NCBI GenBank assembly: GCA_003117195.1
Contig: BDSI01000034.1
Coordinates: forward strand, 642,956-706,955
From: Eudorina sp. 2006-703-Eu-15
Lineage: Eukaryota; Chlorophyta; Chlorophyceae; Chlamydomonadales; Volvocaceae
Length of the DNA stretch: 64,000 bases
Reading direction: 5' to 3'
In this document: positions 11,801-24,399 of the stretch, piece after piece
Layout of the letters: each line of letters opens with the position of its first letter
Position numbering within the stretch: the stretch's first letter is position 1
Notes under the pieces: generated by a model
What the model saw: the letters and a program-made list of their open reading frames with translations, nothing else
Database searches by the model: none
What the model was told of the DNA's origin: nothing
Made by a program: the position numbers and the translations under genes

Positions 11801-13642
11801 ACCTCCGCGCCATCAGCCAAGTTGCACCGCGCTGGACAAGCCGCGCCCCCCCGCGGTCGCGCCCGCGATCGCCCGGCCCAAGGCCCCGCTCGCTTCACCC
11901 CGTGCGGCCGTCCCCACTCCCACTCCCACCTGAGCCATCCGCTGCAGGCGCTCCTGGCTGGCGGCCGCCGCAGTGCGGGCTGTCCGGAGCTCCGCCAGCG
12001 CCTGAGACAGCTGCTGCTCCAGCACCTGGCAGGACAGTCGATGTACGGAAAGATTCGGATTCGGAAGGTTAGGAATCCGGTCTGGAACTCAATAAGGGAA
12101 TGAAGTCCTGAGTTCGGTCCGGGTTTTCGGTCGCAGTGACAGCGCCGTGGTCTTGGCAACAGAAACAAACCATGGCAGGTGAGGTCGTCACCTGCCCGGG
12201 ACACCACCTTTCAGCACAGTAGACAGCCGGTGTTGGGTACCGACCGATTGAGACTCGTAAGGATGGGGCCCGCGGGCTGACCACCTGATGACCTGGCCCT
12301 CGGCTGATGACCCGCCGTTCGGTATCGGGCCCACACCGGGGACCCACATCCCCGCGATGCTGCGCAATCGTGCAAGTCCCGGGCGCAGCTTTGGGCCCTA
12401 CACCGCGCGCAATCTGCCCTGTACCCCGACGAACACACACCTTCGGGGATTGCCCTCGTTCCCTACGGATTCGCTGTACCCCTTCCCGCGCCGCACCAGG
12501 CACCCCCAGCTCACAAACTCACAGCCATTCCCCGCACCAGGCTCTTAACTCACCAGAACCTCCCCTGGCACCTCCCGCGCCAGCACCGACGAGGCGTCCG
12601 TGTGGCCCCAATGGCACACCACCACGTAGTCGTGCGCCACGGCGCGCACCGGCGCCTGCGCCTTGCCGGTCACCCCATTGCCGCCATCGCCACTGCTGCG
12701 CGGCGGCTGCAGCACGATGCTGCGGTCGTTCCCGCCCTCCCAGGTGACGGCGGGGTTCGACTTGGCGTCGAGCGCGCCGTGCACCAGCACCAGCTTGGCC
12801 TTGAACGACTGCCAGTCCGCCGGCAGCACGAAGGTGGCGCTGTGCATGTGGCCCGAGCACCAGTGCAACTTGACGCCCTTGCGGACGTCCCAGCGGCCCA
12901 GCGCATCGCAGTCCCCCACCAACACCATGTGCTCGCCGGGTACCGTGACACAGCGGGGCACTACCAGATGCACGCGAACGGTGCTGGCGGCGTCACGGAC
13001 CAGGGCCGCATCCTGTACGCCGGTGGTCCCAGACGCGGCCGGGTGGGTCGCGGCACGGCCACGATGGTCATTGCCGTTGCCATTTACGCTGCCATTGCCG
13101 TTGCCATTGGAGTGAGGGCCGTAGGAATGGCCGTTACCGTTACCGTTGCCGTTACCGTTGGCGTAATGCTTTGAGGTGCCGTTCGTCGCGTGGACGCGGC
13201 CGTTGGTGGCGGTGGCCTGAACGGCGGCGGACACCGAGGCGGCGGCTGGAGGCAGGAGGCCGCGACCGGCGGATGGCGTGGCCGGCGAGAAAAGGCATCC
13301 CCGTGCCAGGATCAGGCCGGCACCGGGGACTGGAGTCGTCGGCAGCAGCGGCGAGCAGGCTTTGGGGCTGCTTCTGCCCACCGGAGGCGAGCGCGGCGAA
13401 CTGCGGCGGTTGGAGCAGGCGGGGCGATTCAGCCGCAAGCTCGTCGGGATGCTGATCCTTCGGGCCAACAAGGCAACAGACAGAGGTGTAAGCTCAGTTG
13501 CCCTGGCAGGCAGAGCCCGACATTCGGCATGGGGCGCTTCGAAACGCCCGGCTACGTGGCCCGACGGCGTGCAACGGCGGTTACGGGCAGGTCTTTCCCC
13601 CTTCCGGGCGGTTGGTGGCCCGCAAGCAAACACACCAAACAT
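8818..13642 (-). CDS. CBM20 starch-binding domain plus coiled-coil protein (gene A)
   Basis: Model: complement of 8818-9036, 9457-9543, 10096-10248, 10833-11027, 11440-11499, 11930-12025, 12554-13642; all introns are phase 0 GT-AG and the protein is about 632 residues. Residues 1-130 are basic, Ser/Pro-rich and poor in acidic residues, as in a chloroplast transit peptide; this region could still hide an intron. An Asn-Gly repeat (155-192) leads to one CBM20 (221-312) with the family signatures VLVGDCDALGRWD, FKAKLVLV and WEGGNDR. A DYVVVCHWG strand follows, then an Ala/Glu/Gln-rich coiled coil (364 to about 593) encoded by small cassette exons. The last exon is read through a possible donor at 8937 to the TAA at 8818; if that donor is used, the C-terminus differs. 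The expected role is binding starch granules in the plastid. It is divergent from, and paralogous to, the gene at 15101. Confidence 0.75.
9050..9265. repeat. Degenerate tandem repeats in the last intron of gene A
   Basis: Three copies of a roughly 45-bp unit (core acgtacggcaa, gcgtcaacc, agatcac) at about 9065-9200 are followed by two copies of gcatcacgacacggg. They lie in the intron between exons 9457-9543 and 8818-9036. Confidence 0.7.
10731..10782 (+). repeat. Intron-associated repeat element, copy 1
   Basis: Contains gctctggcagca followed by a short AT-rich stretch, atatgtct and aatttcctgtacccc. The same arrangement recurs in introns of the other two CBM20 genes (18121-18180 inverted, and about 57286, 58203, 59924, 60026 and 63480). 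Here it is antisense to gene A and about 50 bp downstream of the donor side of exon 10833-11027. Confidence 0.75.
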
Positions 13643-15100
13643 GGTTGACTTAGTCCATATGGATTAGAGAGAGGGCCAGCGCAAGACCTGGTATAACGAG
13701 GTATAAATGCAGGCTTCCACTAGGGCTTGCATAGCGGTGCCAGTCTCGGCGAATCCTCGGGCGGAAACAAGCTATTGCGTAAAGCGACGACGAAATCACA
13801 ATCCGTGGCTGCATTTAACAAACAGGCTCACCTGCCAATGCCCACTGTTAACATCTGAAAGACGGGGCGGAACTGTCCACAGCAAACAGCCGTTGCCGAA
13901 CGGACAACTACAAAGCCGACTCCGCGTTCTCGGGATTAATTTCGCTGAAGGAATGGTTCCCTGTCAGAACGGGCGGCAGTTGTCCGTGTGTCGGTGTATT
14001 AGGTTGGTGCAGATATCACACATACTCGACCCAAGACAGACAATCTGATGTTTGCTCAATCATAACGCGACTTTCATCTTGAAATAAAGAAATGAAAGAG
14101 GCCTAGATAGGAAAGGCTCCTTTGCAGAGTGCATGTGCACAACGAGGAATTTCTCTTGTGTGAACGACAGCGGCCGACGGACCTGGTCTGCAATTTCAGT
14201 AAGCCAAGGCAGATGGTGTTGAGGTCAAATGTGAAATTCTCAGCAAATCCGTTCGGCCGGGGGCAAAAACGCGTTGTGGAATGGCCACCTCGTAGTAGGT
14301 TGGTTACCGCTTATATTTGCAATACCCAGAAAATTAGATCAAAAGTGTATATGAACTGGCGCACTGCCTACCTATACGCACCTTCAGAATACCTCCTCAA
14401 TTGGCGGGGAAGCAAAATGTTTGGCGATTTTGTACGGCACCGTTGGAGGACTTCATCTTTCCTAGCGTGAATCGAGAGTCTGCTATCTTGTAGTGATACC
14501 ATCTAACTTGGTTTATGGTATAGAGGCTGTATTTTCCTCGAGGAAGTTCTGAACATCAAAATTTCGTCCCAGCCTCGTAGTGCGTACCTTTCGCGATCCA
14601 GCGCAAAGTATCTGACGTTTAATTGGTCACGGAGGTGTAGAACACCAATACGGAATCGGGCACAGTGGGTGTTGCAAGTGTTGCTGCCTTTATCCGAAGC
14701 ATCCATCGCCGGGGTGGGTCTGCTTGCCCCGAACGGGGCAATCTGGCGGCGCGACGCATGTTTATAAACTGCAATCAGGATGAAACCTGTTTTGAAATTT
14801 TCTTCTGTCCTACCCTTCGCTCAGGGTTGTGAAGCGTTTCTGCGTTTGACCTGCCGTTCGCTGATAACCGCGATGCTGCAAAAGGGAATTCGGTGAGATA
14901 TTATTTTTGCAAGAAAGACATGGCATCTTGCGTGGCAAATTTAAGAGCGCGCCCTCTTTGGTTGCGTAGGTCACCTTCCGGCGTCAAAGCGCGCTCAAGT
15001 GCAACACCTCGACCAGCGGCACCCACTCTGAGCGCGAGTAAGATTGAAACCAGATTCTTTTTACCGAAGCCTCTTGGTTGCCGCTTCTTTCACTTACCTC
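13643..15100. promoter_or_regulatory. Shared intergenic region between divergent CBM20 genes A and B
   Basis: 1.46 kb separates the start of gene A (ATG at 13642, minus) from that of gene B (ATG at 15101, plus). It is visibly more AT-rich than the flanking genes and contains no frame I can assign. Promoters and 5' UTRs of both genes must lie here, so co-regulation is possible. I found no convincing named motif. Confidence 0.55.
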
Positions 15101-18100
15101 ATGCCTACTCGTCGCGTTCGTGTGTCAGGCACGGCCAACCCTGCCCTGTTGGCGCAGTCCTGTGTGCAGCGGACCGTGCGACCTGCGGTCTCAACATCGG
15201 TGAGTTACAATCTTCGTTGCCGCGTCATTATTGACACGAAGGCCGACACAGGTCTGATGTGCCTGCGCCCCAGAGAACTTTGGTAGGGGCCCTGGCTGAT
15301 CAGGCTTTCGCTTCTCGTCTGTGCCCTTTCCGTTGCAGGCCGCAGCAGTCGAGTCCCTCGCGAGCCACGATGACCCGATCGCGTTCAACTCGCGTGTCAG
15401 TGCGCTGCGCCTGACCGCGGAGGCGGAGAGTGCTGCAGCCGCCGCGGCCTCGATGGTCACGTGCAGGTAACGATGCCCACCTAGCTGCTCTACCCCTGGC
15501 CTAGTTTACGAACCTGGCATCAAGGCTGCGAAGCGTTCTGAAAAGGTTACGTGTGCAAGCCCTGCTTTCTGTGGCGGTGCACTTGGACGGGTGTTGGATG
15601 ATTCCGGCCGTTATTGGACCCACCATCGGAAGACTTTCGCCCTTATATGGGCAAGGTCTAAGTTCTTTGGGTATGACCGTACTTGAACAGGATCTGTTCT
15701 ATAGGTCATACACCTGTCTGTGTTCTTCAACTCAGACAAGCTCCTCAACCCAGAAGAAGAGTCGAAGCCTCGCCGCCTGAGCGCAACGTAAGGCCGCAGT
15801 GGCCGTGCCGCTGGCACGGACGCGCGGCTCTGGATGAACGTCCCGCCGTGCCTCATTCCGCCGGCAGGGATGGCGTGCGAGGCATTCAGATGGGTTCCCC
15901 TTTATTGTCAATCGTCTGATACGATTCATTTTACATTGTCAACCTTCTAATACGACGAAAAATAACTATGCTCATAAAAGTTGTACGCGGCCATTCTTTC
16001 GGGTCCATCAAGCAGCTTGAATACGCAGTTGGGATTTTTTTGGGGGCTGAATTAACAACCCACGAGTTCTCGTTCAGGAGGCGTTCAGTCCCAGTCGCTA
16101 CAGAAGAGTTCATTTCAGTCTTTGGCGCCCCCCGCCACCGGATGGGGTGTTCCGCTTCCTTTTCCCGCCTCTATGACTTTCAGCGCAGTCTCCCGAAGTA
16201 ATCTAACCACAAATTTACACCTCACGTCGCCGCGAATTCCGCCAACCCAGGTTCCTGGTGCCATATTTCGTCACCAAGCCGGGCCAGCAGCTCTTCCTCA
16301 CAGGCTCCAGCCCTGAGCTGGGCGAGTGGGATGCCGCCCTGGCGGTGCCCCTGGAGTGGCACCAGGGCCACCAGCACCTGGTCACGGTGCGGCTCCCCGC
16401 CAGCAGGGTGGTGCAGACCAAGGTGCGGGCTCCGGGCCGAGCTTGCGCGTGCCGCGAACTTCACGTCATGCCGGGGGTTGTGGGGAGGGTAAAGCGCGCA
16501 GCTGGGGTGAGCTCCGACGTTGAGGTACTACTGTCACAGCAGGCGCCCGACGGCCTCGCTTGCACAAAGGGCTGTACATGTGTCCGCTATACACCGTTTG
16601 GAACACAGCGGCCGGCGGGGCGACGCAAGGCCCAACGGACCTCACGCAGCATATCTTCATGACGGGAATGCCACATGGAGCGCAGCCCTCACCGCCAGCG
16701 GGACCTGCTGGATCGCCATTCGGCCGGGGGCCCTAAGCAGGACACGGGAAGGGTTGGCACCCCGTATGGCGCACCGATTCGGTAGCGGTCTAATGCCTGT
16801 CATGGTCGCCGCTGGGTGCCATCCTGCCGTGCCACCGCCACTGCGTCCCCACAGCTGATCCTGAAGGAGAACGGCCAGGTGGTGAACTCGGAGGAGGGCA
16901 ACCCGCGGGACGTGATGCTGTTGCCCGTTAGTCAGGCCAGCGAGTCCCGCGGCGGCCAGGGCGAGAAGCAGCCAGCGGCGGCGGGAGCGGCGTCGGAGTC
17001 GGCCTCTTCCGTGGCCCAGGTGGACTACCAGATCATGTGCCACTTCGGGAGCCCCGAGGCGACCCAGATCCTGCGCCTGCCGGTGGTGTTGCCCGCCAAG
17101 GAGTCAAGTGGGTGTGGGCCTGTGGGTACGGGTAGTGGGCATTGGGAGAGAAGAGAAGAGAAGCGTGAGAAGGAGAGTGCCGAGACGCCGAGGGAGAACA
17201 AGAAAGGCGGGATTGTGTTTCTTGGAGAAGGGAATGGACATGGGGTCACTGCGCAGGAGCTCCGCAGCGCGGTTGCGGCCGCCGCAGGTGGCGCATGCAG
17301 CCGCGTAACGCATTCAGCCCGTTGGGTGCCCTCCATGGATACCCCCAGTGCATGGGTCAGTACCGCGTCCCCTCTCTGCCGCCATCACGCGTCCTGCAGC
17401 CGCCGCTCTTGCACCTGGGAACCTCTGTACCCGGCACGGGAGACCTGGTTTGGTCGACTTGGTCCCCATCTTCTCAACTTATGCAGTCGACCCACCCCCT
17501 CAGGTGACCGGCGCGTGCTGTGCAAGTTCGTGGTGATCCTGGACAACGTGAAGCTGGAGCCCCGGCAGTACCCGGCGGTGGTGGGCAGCGCGGAGGCGCT
17601 GGGCAGCTGGAAGGGCGAGGGCGGCGTCAAGCTGATGCGCCAGGTGGGTGGAGGAGCGGCGGAGCCAGGGCTCCCGCCCCGGGGAGGGTAGCGAGACGGG
17701 TCTGCATGGGTTGGCACACGCACACGAAGCGCCGGAATGTGACTTCCTGGAGGGCGAGGGCTGGCTGGCTGGCGCCTGGCCGGCAGAGCGTGTCGGGTCA
17801 GGGGCTAGATACACCACAGGAAACGGGGGCTACGAGGCTTACGGTGTCGTCTTCATGGAACTGGGAGAGGGATGTCTAGAGACACGCGGGAAGGAGAACG
17901 CTAGAAGGATCACGGTTTCATTCCTGTTATGGAATGCATGCTGGGCGGGTTTATTGCGGGGCCTGCCATGTCAAATCAACGGCGGGGTGCGCTCGCGCGT
18001 GAGTTGAGAACAGCTGGCTTGATTTGGGCTTCCTGCACCCGTCCGGCCCCGCAGGTTGGCGGCTACTGGACGCGGCGAGTGGAGTTGCCCATCCTGGATG

Positions 18101-21100
18101 GCACGATTCAAGCCAAGGTGGGTGGGGCGGGGTGGGTACAGGAAATTAGTAGACATTTTCCTCTGCGCTGCTGCCAGAGCAACGGGACGGGGTGCGGTTC
18201 GGACTCCCTCCCGACGTGTGGGAAGAGGATTCGGATTCCTTGCATGGTAGTAGTAGTAGTAGTAGTAGTACCGTTACAGTGTGGATAGGCTTCCGGGCCC
18301 TGTCTAAGGGTTATGTCGCGGTTTTTTTTATATGATGCTATAGGACACCTTCAACCATCATCACACCGAACCTACGCCATACGAACCGAGGGTCCAAGGC
18401 GGTTGATCCTGCCAACTAAGGATCCCACCTCATCCATTCACCCGCACATCCGTAGAGACAGAGGGTTCAGCAATCGCCACCGATCTAGCGTGCGAATCTC
18501 AATCCATCAACTGTGATCTCAACTCCACATCTCAGCAGCTAGCCATAATCTCATGCTCCAGAACAATGTCGGGGGTCACCCTGGGACTCGAACCCAGGAC
18601 CTTAAACCGCCTAACCGCGGTAGTGTCACCTGTTGCATGGGACCGGAGGCTTCCCGTCGGGCGAAGCATCGTGCTGACGCACCGCCTAGAGAAGGCGAAC
18701 CAGGCTCCTAAGTGGCGCGCCTCCAGATGGAGCATGAAGAACTCTGCCCTGGCGGTGGAAGATTGTCGTGTTCCTAGTTTGGGGACAAAAGCTCCCGGTG
18801 ATTGATGGTGCACGAATATCGCTGCGCGAGCAGCCCACGGCCACTCGCCGAGTGCGCCGCGCGTCTGCGACGAGTCGGATCAGGCCGCTCAGGAGTGTTG
18901 AACGCCGCATGCTGTGCTTCTCACCCTCCACTGAAACAGGTGGTCATATGCAACCCCGACGGCCAGCCCGCCGTGTGGGAGCCAGGCACCGCCAACCGCA
19001 TGCTGGCGCCAGGTCAGGTCCCCGCGGCGGCGCTGCCGCCCGGCGCCGCCCCCCGCGGCCCCGCCGACGCGATGCACATCTTCGTGTGCCGCTGGGGCCA
19101 GCCTGACCTCAACACCGTGGTTTCGGTGCCGGTGGAGTACGAGAACGCGAACAAGGAGTTCATCAAGCAGCTGGATGCGGCGCAGCGGGAGATCGGAATC
19201 ATGCGGCAGGTGGGTCCGCGGTGCGGCTACTGCTGCTGCGGCGGCGGTGGCGGTGGAGGACCATCCCCGAGCGTTGACCCGCAGCCGTGTGTTGTTGTTG
19301 CCGTTGTCGTTGTCGGGGGATATTTCGGAGGTCGTCTGGTAGGTAGGTGCGGGCCGTGCCGCCCAGACTGCCGGGGTGTGTCAGGTCGGGTGCCGGGTAC
19401 ACCAAAGAGGGACGGAGGCCCCAGTCCGGTCCGCGCAGCTCCGCGGCGCCTCCCTCCGCAGGACCCTCAGTACGGACTGGAACCGGCCTGATAACAGCGA
19501 AATGGCGAGGCGAGGTGATCTGGCAGACCTCCTGACTCGCTACGTTTCGCGGCCCCCAACCTCGCCCGGGTCTGGATCCGGGTTCCGCGCCCGCAGGCGG
19601 TGACCGCCAAATCGCGGCAGTGCCAGTCCCTGGAGTCGGAGCTGGCCGCCAGCCGCCGCACGGAGCGGGCCCTTCGGGACGAGGTCACCGGTCTGCGCAG
19701 TGAGCTCAGTCTGCTCATGCAGGTGAGGGGGAATGGGTGGTGGGAGCCGATGGGCGGGAGAACAGCTAGGGCGGGGCTAGGGAGGAAAACGGAGGACGAA
19801 TTAACTCGGGAAGACAAACAGGCAGATGAAAAGGCGCCGGTGTGTGTCTGTGTTTGTATGTGTTATTTAGGCAGGCAGGCAGGCAGGAGTGCGTGATATG
19901 CGAGGGACCGAGCGGTGTGTGGTTTCTTGACGGGTGGGAGAAGTTTTCGTGGCGGCGGATGGAGCTTCTTGGCTCCGTGGAGTGCTCGGGATCGCGGACC
20001 GGGTTTGGGTGATGAAAACAACCCCATCCAGAAATAAGCATCCAGAAATAACCATCAACGCAATCCAGGAATGTACGGGGGCACCAAATGGGCAGTGCAC
20101 GCCATGCAAATCCACCGTGCCTGCCTGCCTGCCTGGGAGCTGGGTTGTTGTGGCTGAGCTCGTGTCAGGACCTGAGCGCCCCGCGGGGAGAGGCCGAGCG
20201 CGGGACGATAAGCGGGGCGAAGAGAGGGGACGTTGTGTGGCCTCAAGGCAGCCGGCTGCCACTGTGCCGGCCTGAGTCCCCAAGTCCTCGAGTTGGCGGG
20301 GCTCCATCTGGCGCGGGCTGGGGCGGTCATCGATGCGGCAGCAACGCGCTCGCTGTTGCCCCTCCTGGGTGTCCCGCCTCAGGAGCTGCATTCGGCGCAG
20401 CAGGGCGAAGGGTCAGCGCGCCAGGAGAGTGCTGCGCTGCAGGAGGAGCTGCAGCGGCTGGGCGAGAACTACGAGCGGGAGGTGAGCGGGGCGGCGGGTG
20501 GCCGGGCGGAGGTGGGGTCGGGAATGCGTCGATATACAGACGGGGGTTTGTAATGCCTCGGCAGGCTGCCTGCATGTGTAGTACATTTGTTGGGCCCGTT
20601 TAGTGAATTAAATGCGTAGGAGTCAAGAGTGCGCGTGTCGTCCTCTTCAGCCGCCGGCGCGCTGACCTGTGTTGGGCCACATTGGTCATTCAAGAGCGGG
20701 CCCTGGCGAAGGGGTTTGCCGTGTCGCCCGGTAATGGGGTTTTGATACGGCACCCGACTAGCCTGGTGTCCGCAGGCTCAGCGTGACGTGCTGCCCCACT
20801 CTGTCGCACCCATTCCAACGCACGCCACCGCCCCGGGTACGGTTCCCAGACCCTTGCCGCCGCGATTCCCTCCCGCCACGCCGGTGCCGGCACCGTCGTG
20901 CGTCGTACATCGTACTGCAGATCTCATTCCTGGGATCCAAGTTGGACGAGATGGAGCAGGAGATCAACTCGCTGCATGAGCAACTGGCGGCCGCCGGCGG
21001 CCGCAGCAGCAACGGCAACGGCAACGGTAACAACGCCAACGGAACGCACACCGACGGTAGTTTCTGGGGCCAGTCGGCTGCCACGTCCTCCTTTGAGCGC

Positions 21101-21139
21101 GAGACCCCCCGCGTCATGACGCGCTCTAACTGGCGTTGA
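15101..21139 (+). CDS. Protein with two CBM20 starch-binding domains and a coiled coil, C-terminal NWR (gene B)
   Basis: Exons 15101-15199, 15339-15466, 16251-16422, 16855-17107, 17504-17643, 18055-18117, 18940-19209, 19597-19722, 20383-20481, 20921-21139; all phases match, 522 residues. Residues 1-33 (Arg/Ser/Thr/Val-rich, no acids) fit a chloroplast transit peptide. CBM20-1 starts at 77 (PGQQLFLTGSSPELGEWD) and ends near 165. CBM20-2 runs about 219-308 (GSAEALGSW, TIQAKVVICN, WEPGTANRML). Each is followed by a conserved strand (DYQIMCHFG and MHIFVCRWG). Residues 350-480 form a coiled coil. A Ser/Asn-Gly linker precedes the C-terminus, which is exactly RSNWR. Asn-Trp-Arg is the core of the pyrenoid Rubisco-binding motif, but here the chain stops before the +4 hydrophobic residue. 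Likely located on plastid starch; linking starch to another partner is inference. Confidence 0.85.
18121..18180 (-). repeat. Intron-associated repeat element, copy 2 (inverted)
   Basis: Reverse complement of the element at 10731. It starts immediately after the donor of the exon 18055-18117 and contains tacaggaaatt, agacat and tgctgccagagc. As in gene A, it lies on the donor side and antisense to the host gene. Confidence 0.75.
18552..18620 (-). repeat. tRNA-like fragment with B box
   Basis: On the minus strand a perfect T-arm (ctggg ttcgagt cccag) with a pol III B box is preceded by an anticodon-arm-like stem (accgc/gcggt). No matching acceptor stem is present, so this is a tRNA-derived repeat (SINE head or tRNA pseudogene) inside intron 6 of gene B rather than a working tRNA. 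Confidence 0.55.
19861..19910 (+). repeat. Interspersed repeat shared with 61072-61120
   Basis: A GT-rich run, then aggcaggcag, aggagtgcgtga, atgcgaggg and ccgag, occurs here in intron 8 of gene B. The same order appears at 61072-61120 in an intron of the SAGA-like gene. It is a second intronic repeat family shared by the CBM20 genes. Confidence 0.7.
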
Positions 21140-24100
21140 ATGTGAACGCTAGCTGTCGGGCACTCCGTGTCGTTATCCGCTTCGGCGCGCATGCGCATGC
21201 GCATGCAACTGGGAGCCCCGGCTGCTGCCGTGGCGCTCATGCCGTTCCAATGGGGGTAGGTCCTAACAGGGGGATACAGGAGCCTGCCTTTGGGTTGATG
21301 ATTTGTCGGAGCTTTCACTGGGCCTGCGCCTCCATGCGTGTCTGCAGGGGAAGAGGACGAGTGGCGTGAGGGTTGGTTAAGGAGTTGGTTGTTGGTTAGT
21401 TGGGTTTGGTTGGTTGTGAGGCAGGGCATGTCCGGTTGTCTTGGGTGCGGAAAATGTTTGGTACCGGCGACAGTGGATCCCCCCGCAGTGCCCAGCATGG
21501 CGGCGGCCATGGAGCGCGTCGGTGGTGGGGGCCCCTGAGCGACCGCGTCGGTGGTGGGGGCCCCTGAGCGACCGCGGCGCGGCCGCTATCCCGCACCCCT
21601 CGCCGAGCGGAGACAGCCGAGGGCACCGAGCTCTAAGGAGAGCGGACGGCGGCGCTCCGAATGAGCTGGAGTCAACCCGCGGTTGGCGTCCACTGCGGAA
21701 GAGCACGGGCCGCCGACGCAGAAGAGAAACAGGAGAGAGGCACGGCGGAGGGCGAGAGCAGGGGAGAGGGCGGAGAGATGACGGGTTTGGGCGTATCGCC
21801 TGCCCGGGCAGGCCCGCCGGGTGCGTTGATGCGGGTGCGGAGCGGGGTGGCGGAGCGGTGCATCGGTTGCGTCATCTCATGGTACGTCCTGGTGGGCTCG
21901 TCCTTCACGGTACGGCATCGCAAGAATTGTTTGGTGTTGAAGCTTTGATGCTGCCTTCCTGTCCGTCTGTACGTTTGCTGATGTGTGTCGTCTGTACGTC
22001 AGTCAGTCGTGGCAGTGGTCGACTGCTACCCTGTGTGTTGAGGTAGGGATGTGAGGCCGCAGCAGCAACAGCAGCAGCAGAGTTGTTGGCGTTCCTTTTA
22101 TTTCGTTGCTTGTCCCTCTGTCCCGAGCGGCCGCGCGCTGCTCAAACAGGCGGCCAGCCCCTGCCAGCGGAAGGGGCTGTGGTTAAGAAAGTGACGCTCC
22201 AGCTGTACGGCAACACTGCAACACGACACGCAGTACAATGCCTCAGTCGCTTGGGGGAATGGGGAGTGTGCAGGCGGTGTCGCCGTCGGAGGCGCGCGCC
22301 CGCTGATCTACGTACCGTGGTCTGGGAAACTATGCGGTGTTGGGGAGGTTTGTGGCCGGCTTGGACCTCAGGGCCGACCCTTGGGTCTGTGAAGAGCGTG
22401 CAATGCGATTTGGCTAGGGCAATAGGGTGGAGTGATGGGTCGGCGGTGTCTGCTCTGGTCGTTAGTCTCCGCCCAGCCCATTGCATCCAAACCGCCTGCC
22501 CATCGCATGCATTGAATCACTGAATGCGAACCGAGATAAATTGCCGGTGCGTGGACACACAGCTTATGGTCCGCCGGGGCAGGCCATCCACGTTTATGTC
22601 CAAGGGGGCGGGCCGCCACTCTCACTCGCGCGCAAACTGATATTGACACGTGCACGTGGGTGGAGGAGCCCTCAGATCTTGCACCGCCAAAACCTCTTCA
22701 ACGATGATGACTGCTGCGGGGTCAACACCCGTCCTGCCGGTCATGCCGGTCCTGGAACCCGGTCTGTTGTCCTTTACCCATAGCGCCCTACGGGCAGTCC
22801 AATCTTCTCTGATAAACCTTCTGCGCATGTGCCCTTCGCCGCGCCGTGGCACCCGGGGTGTTCGCGGGGCGTGGCTAAAGGCGAGTTGATTCGTCCGAAT
22901 GTGCTCGCGGTGTCACCTGATGGCTCAGATTGCCCTCGGGGTCCGCGGCTGGTGTGCAGCCCTAGCCCACCTCGAGAGGGGGAAAGGGCGCCACGGTGCG
23001 TTTTGAAGCTTGGTGGTTGGCGGCCATTGTCATCTCCGTTGAGCCCTATTTTCGTTGTGGGGGTGTGGACCCGCGTGCTCTTATCGTCGGTGCCGCCCTG
23101 CCCGGCGCGGCGCTCTTCCAGGAGGAAGGGCTGCAGGCCCGGAGGTGCCGTGCGCGCACGGTTCATGAGGTAATTATCGAACAGTTTTTCGTTGGGCGTC
23201 CGGGGATGCTCCACGAAATGTGTTTCGTCAGGGCGAGGGAAGGTTTTGTCAACCTGCGCTCCTTTTTCTGAGCACCAGCACCATCAACATTTTTTGGAGG
23301 CCAGTCGGGGAATGGCCTATGTTCGAATGGCCGCTGCCCTGGGCCTTATTTTAAGTGCCGCCAGCTGTCTCCTCATGGCAACTAATTTTTTTTTCCGGGG
23401 CAGTCAGGCCCCGAACACTCGTCAGTTGACAGGCCGGCCAAGACACGGCGGATGCGCCATGGTGTTGCAGTGCGAGTCGTTTGTGAATTGGGGCCGTCCT
23501 CAGTGCGGCCATTACGTAATGCGAATGCGAGCGCCCCTGCGCCATGAGCGGCCCGCGAAGTCCTGGGCAATTTGTACGGTATCGCAACCGGCCGGCCGCT
23601 GGCGAAGGGCGGTGGTCGGTGCAGTGCGTCCGGGGCGGTCGGCCGTTGTACAGTTCTCCGCCGCATGCGCAGGAACATTGCGTGATTGGGCCAAACACGC
23701 TTTGTGCTGCTTGAGTGGTGCTGCCTGCTTGCAAGGCAGCGCTGGGTTGAGTCAAAAACGTATGTGTGGAAATGTCGTGGTTGCTAGAGTGAAAAAGTAC
23801 GTCCTGAGGAGACTATGTTACACCGTTGCTGTAAGTAGCTTTCCACTCCCGCACCGAAGGCGATGTTTCGGTGTAATCAGACGCAATTCGGCCGCCTTTT
23901 GCGCCGTTTTGCAACCAAACGATCCATGCCATCGACACTTCCTGTCACAACTTTCGCTGTTGCTCTGGCGCACCGCAGCCCCTAGAGGGCGTGTGTGGGC
24001 TGTTTCGTTTCACCCCTTACGGAGCCCGCTGAGCGACTGCCTCGGCCATGTCGAAGCCCGTTGATCGTCAGTACAAGCGCCACGTCTGCGATGAAGCTGG

Positions 24101-24399
24101 TAACGACAGCTGCGGGGATGCTGGATGCGCTTCAGCTCATCAGCGCGTGCCTTTGACACCAGCCATCTGACGGCGCTTCCGACACAACGTATTTCACGTG
24201 ACGTACCTACGGCGTGGAGGATACCTTCCTCGCATGCCCACGGGCGCGGACGACGTCGCTCGCATGGATGGGCCGTCCGGGTCCGGAACAGGTACGGTTG
24301 ACCCGATTGACCTGTCGAAATGATAGTACGAATGATGTAGACGAGATTAACCAGATGGGGTCTCCGGCACCACCCGAGAGGGACGGCGAACGCCCATGG
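21140..24399. other. 3.3 kb with no recognised gene
   Basis: The first part is the 3' UTR of gene B; I did not find a clear TGTAA polyadenylation signal. Noted: a cgcatg repeat at 21188-21206, a direct duplication of about 28 bp at 21516-21572, and CAG repeats at about 22061-22080. Long open frames here have no recognisable domain or splice context and are best explained by GC bias. Confidence 0.5.

Noticed and set aside
12602..13174. Plus-strand 190-residue frame opposite the CBM20 exon of gene A
   Set aside because: Antisense shadow of a recognised domain on the minus strand.
18552..18620. Functional tRNA gene in gene B intron
   Set aside because: The T-arm is perfect but no acceptor stem can be formed with upstream sequence.
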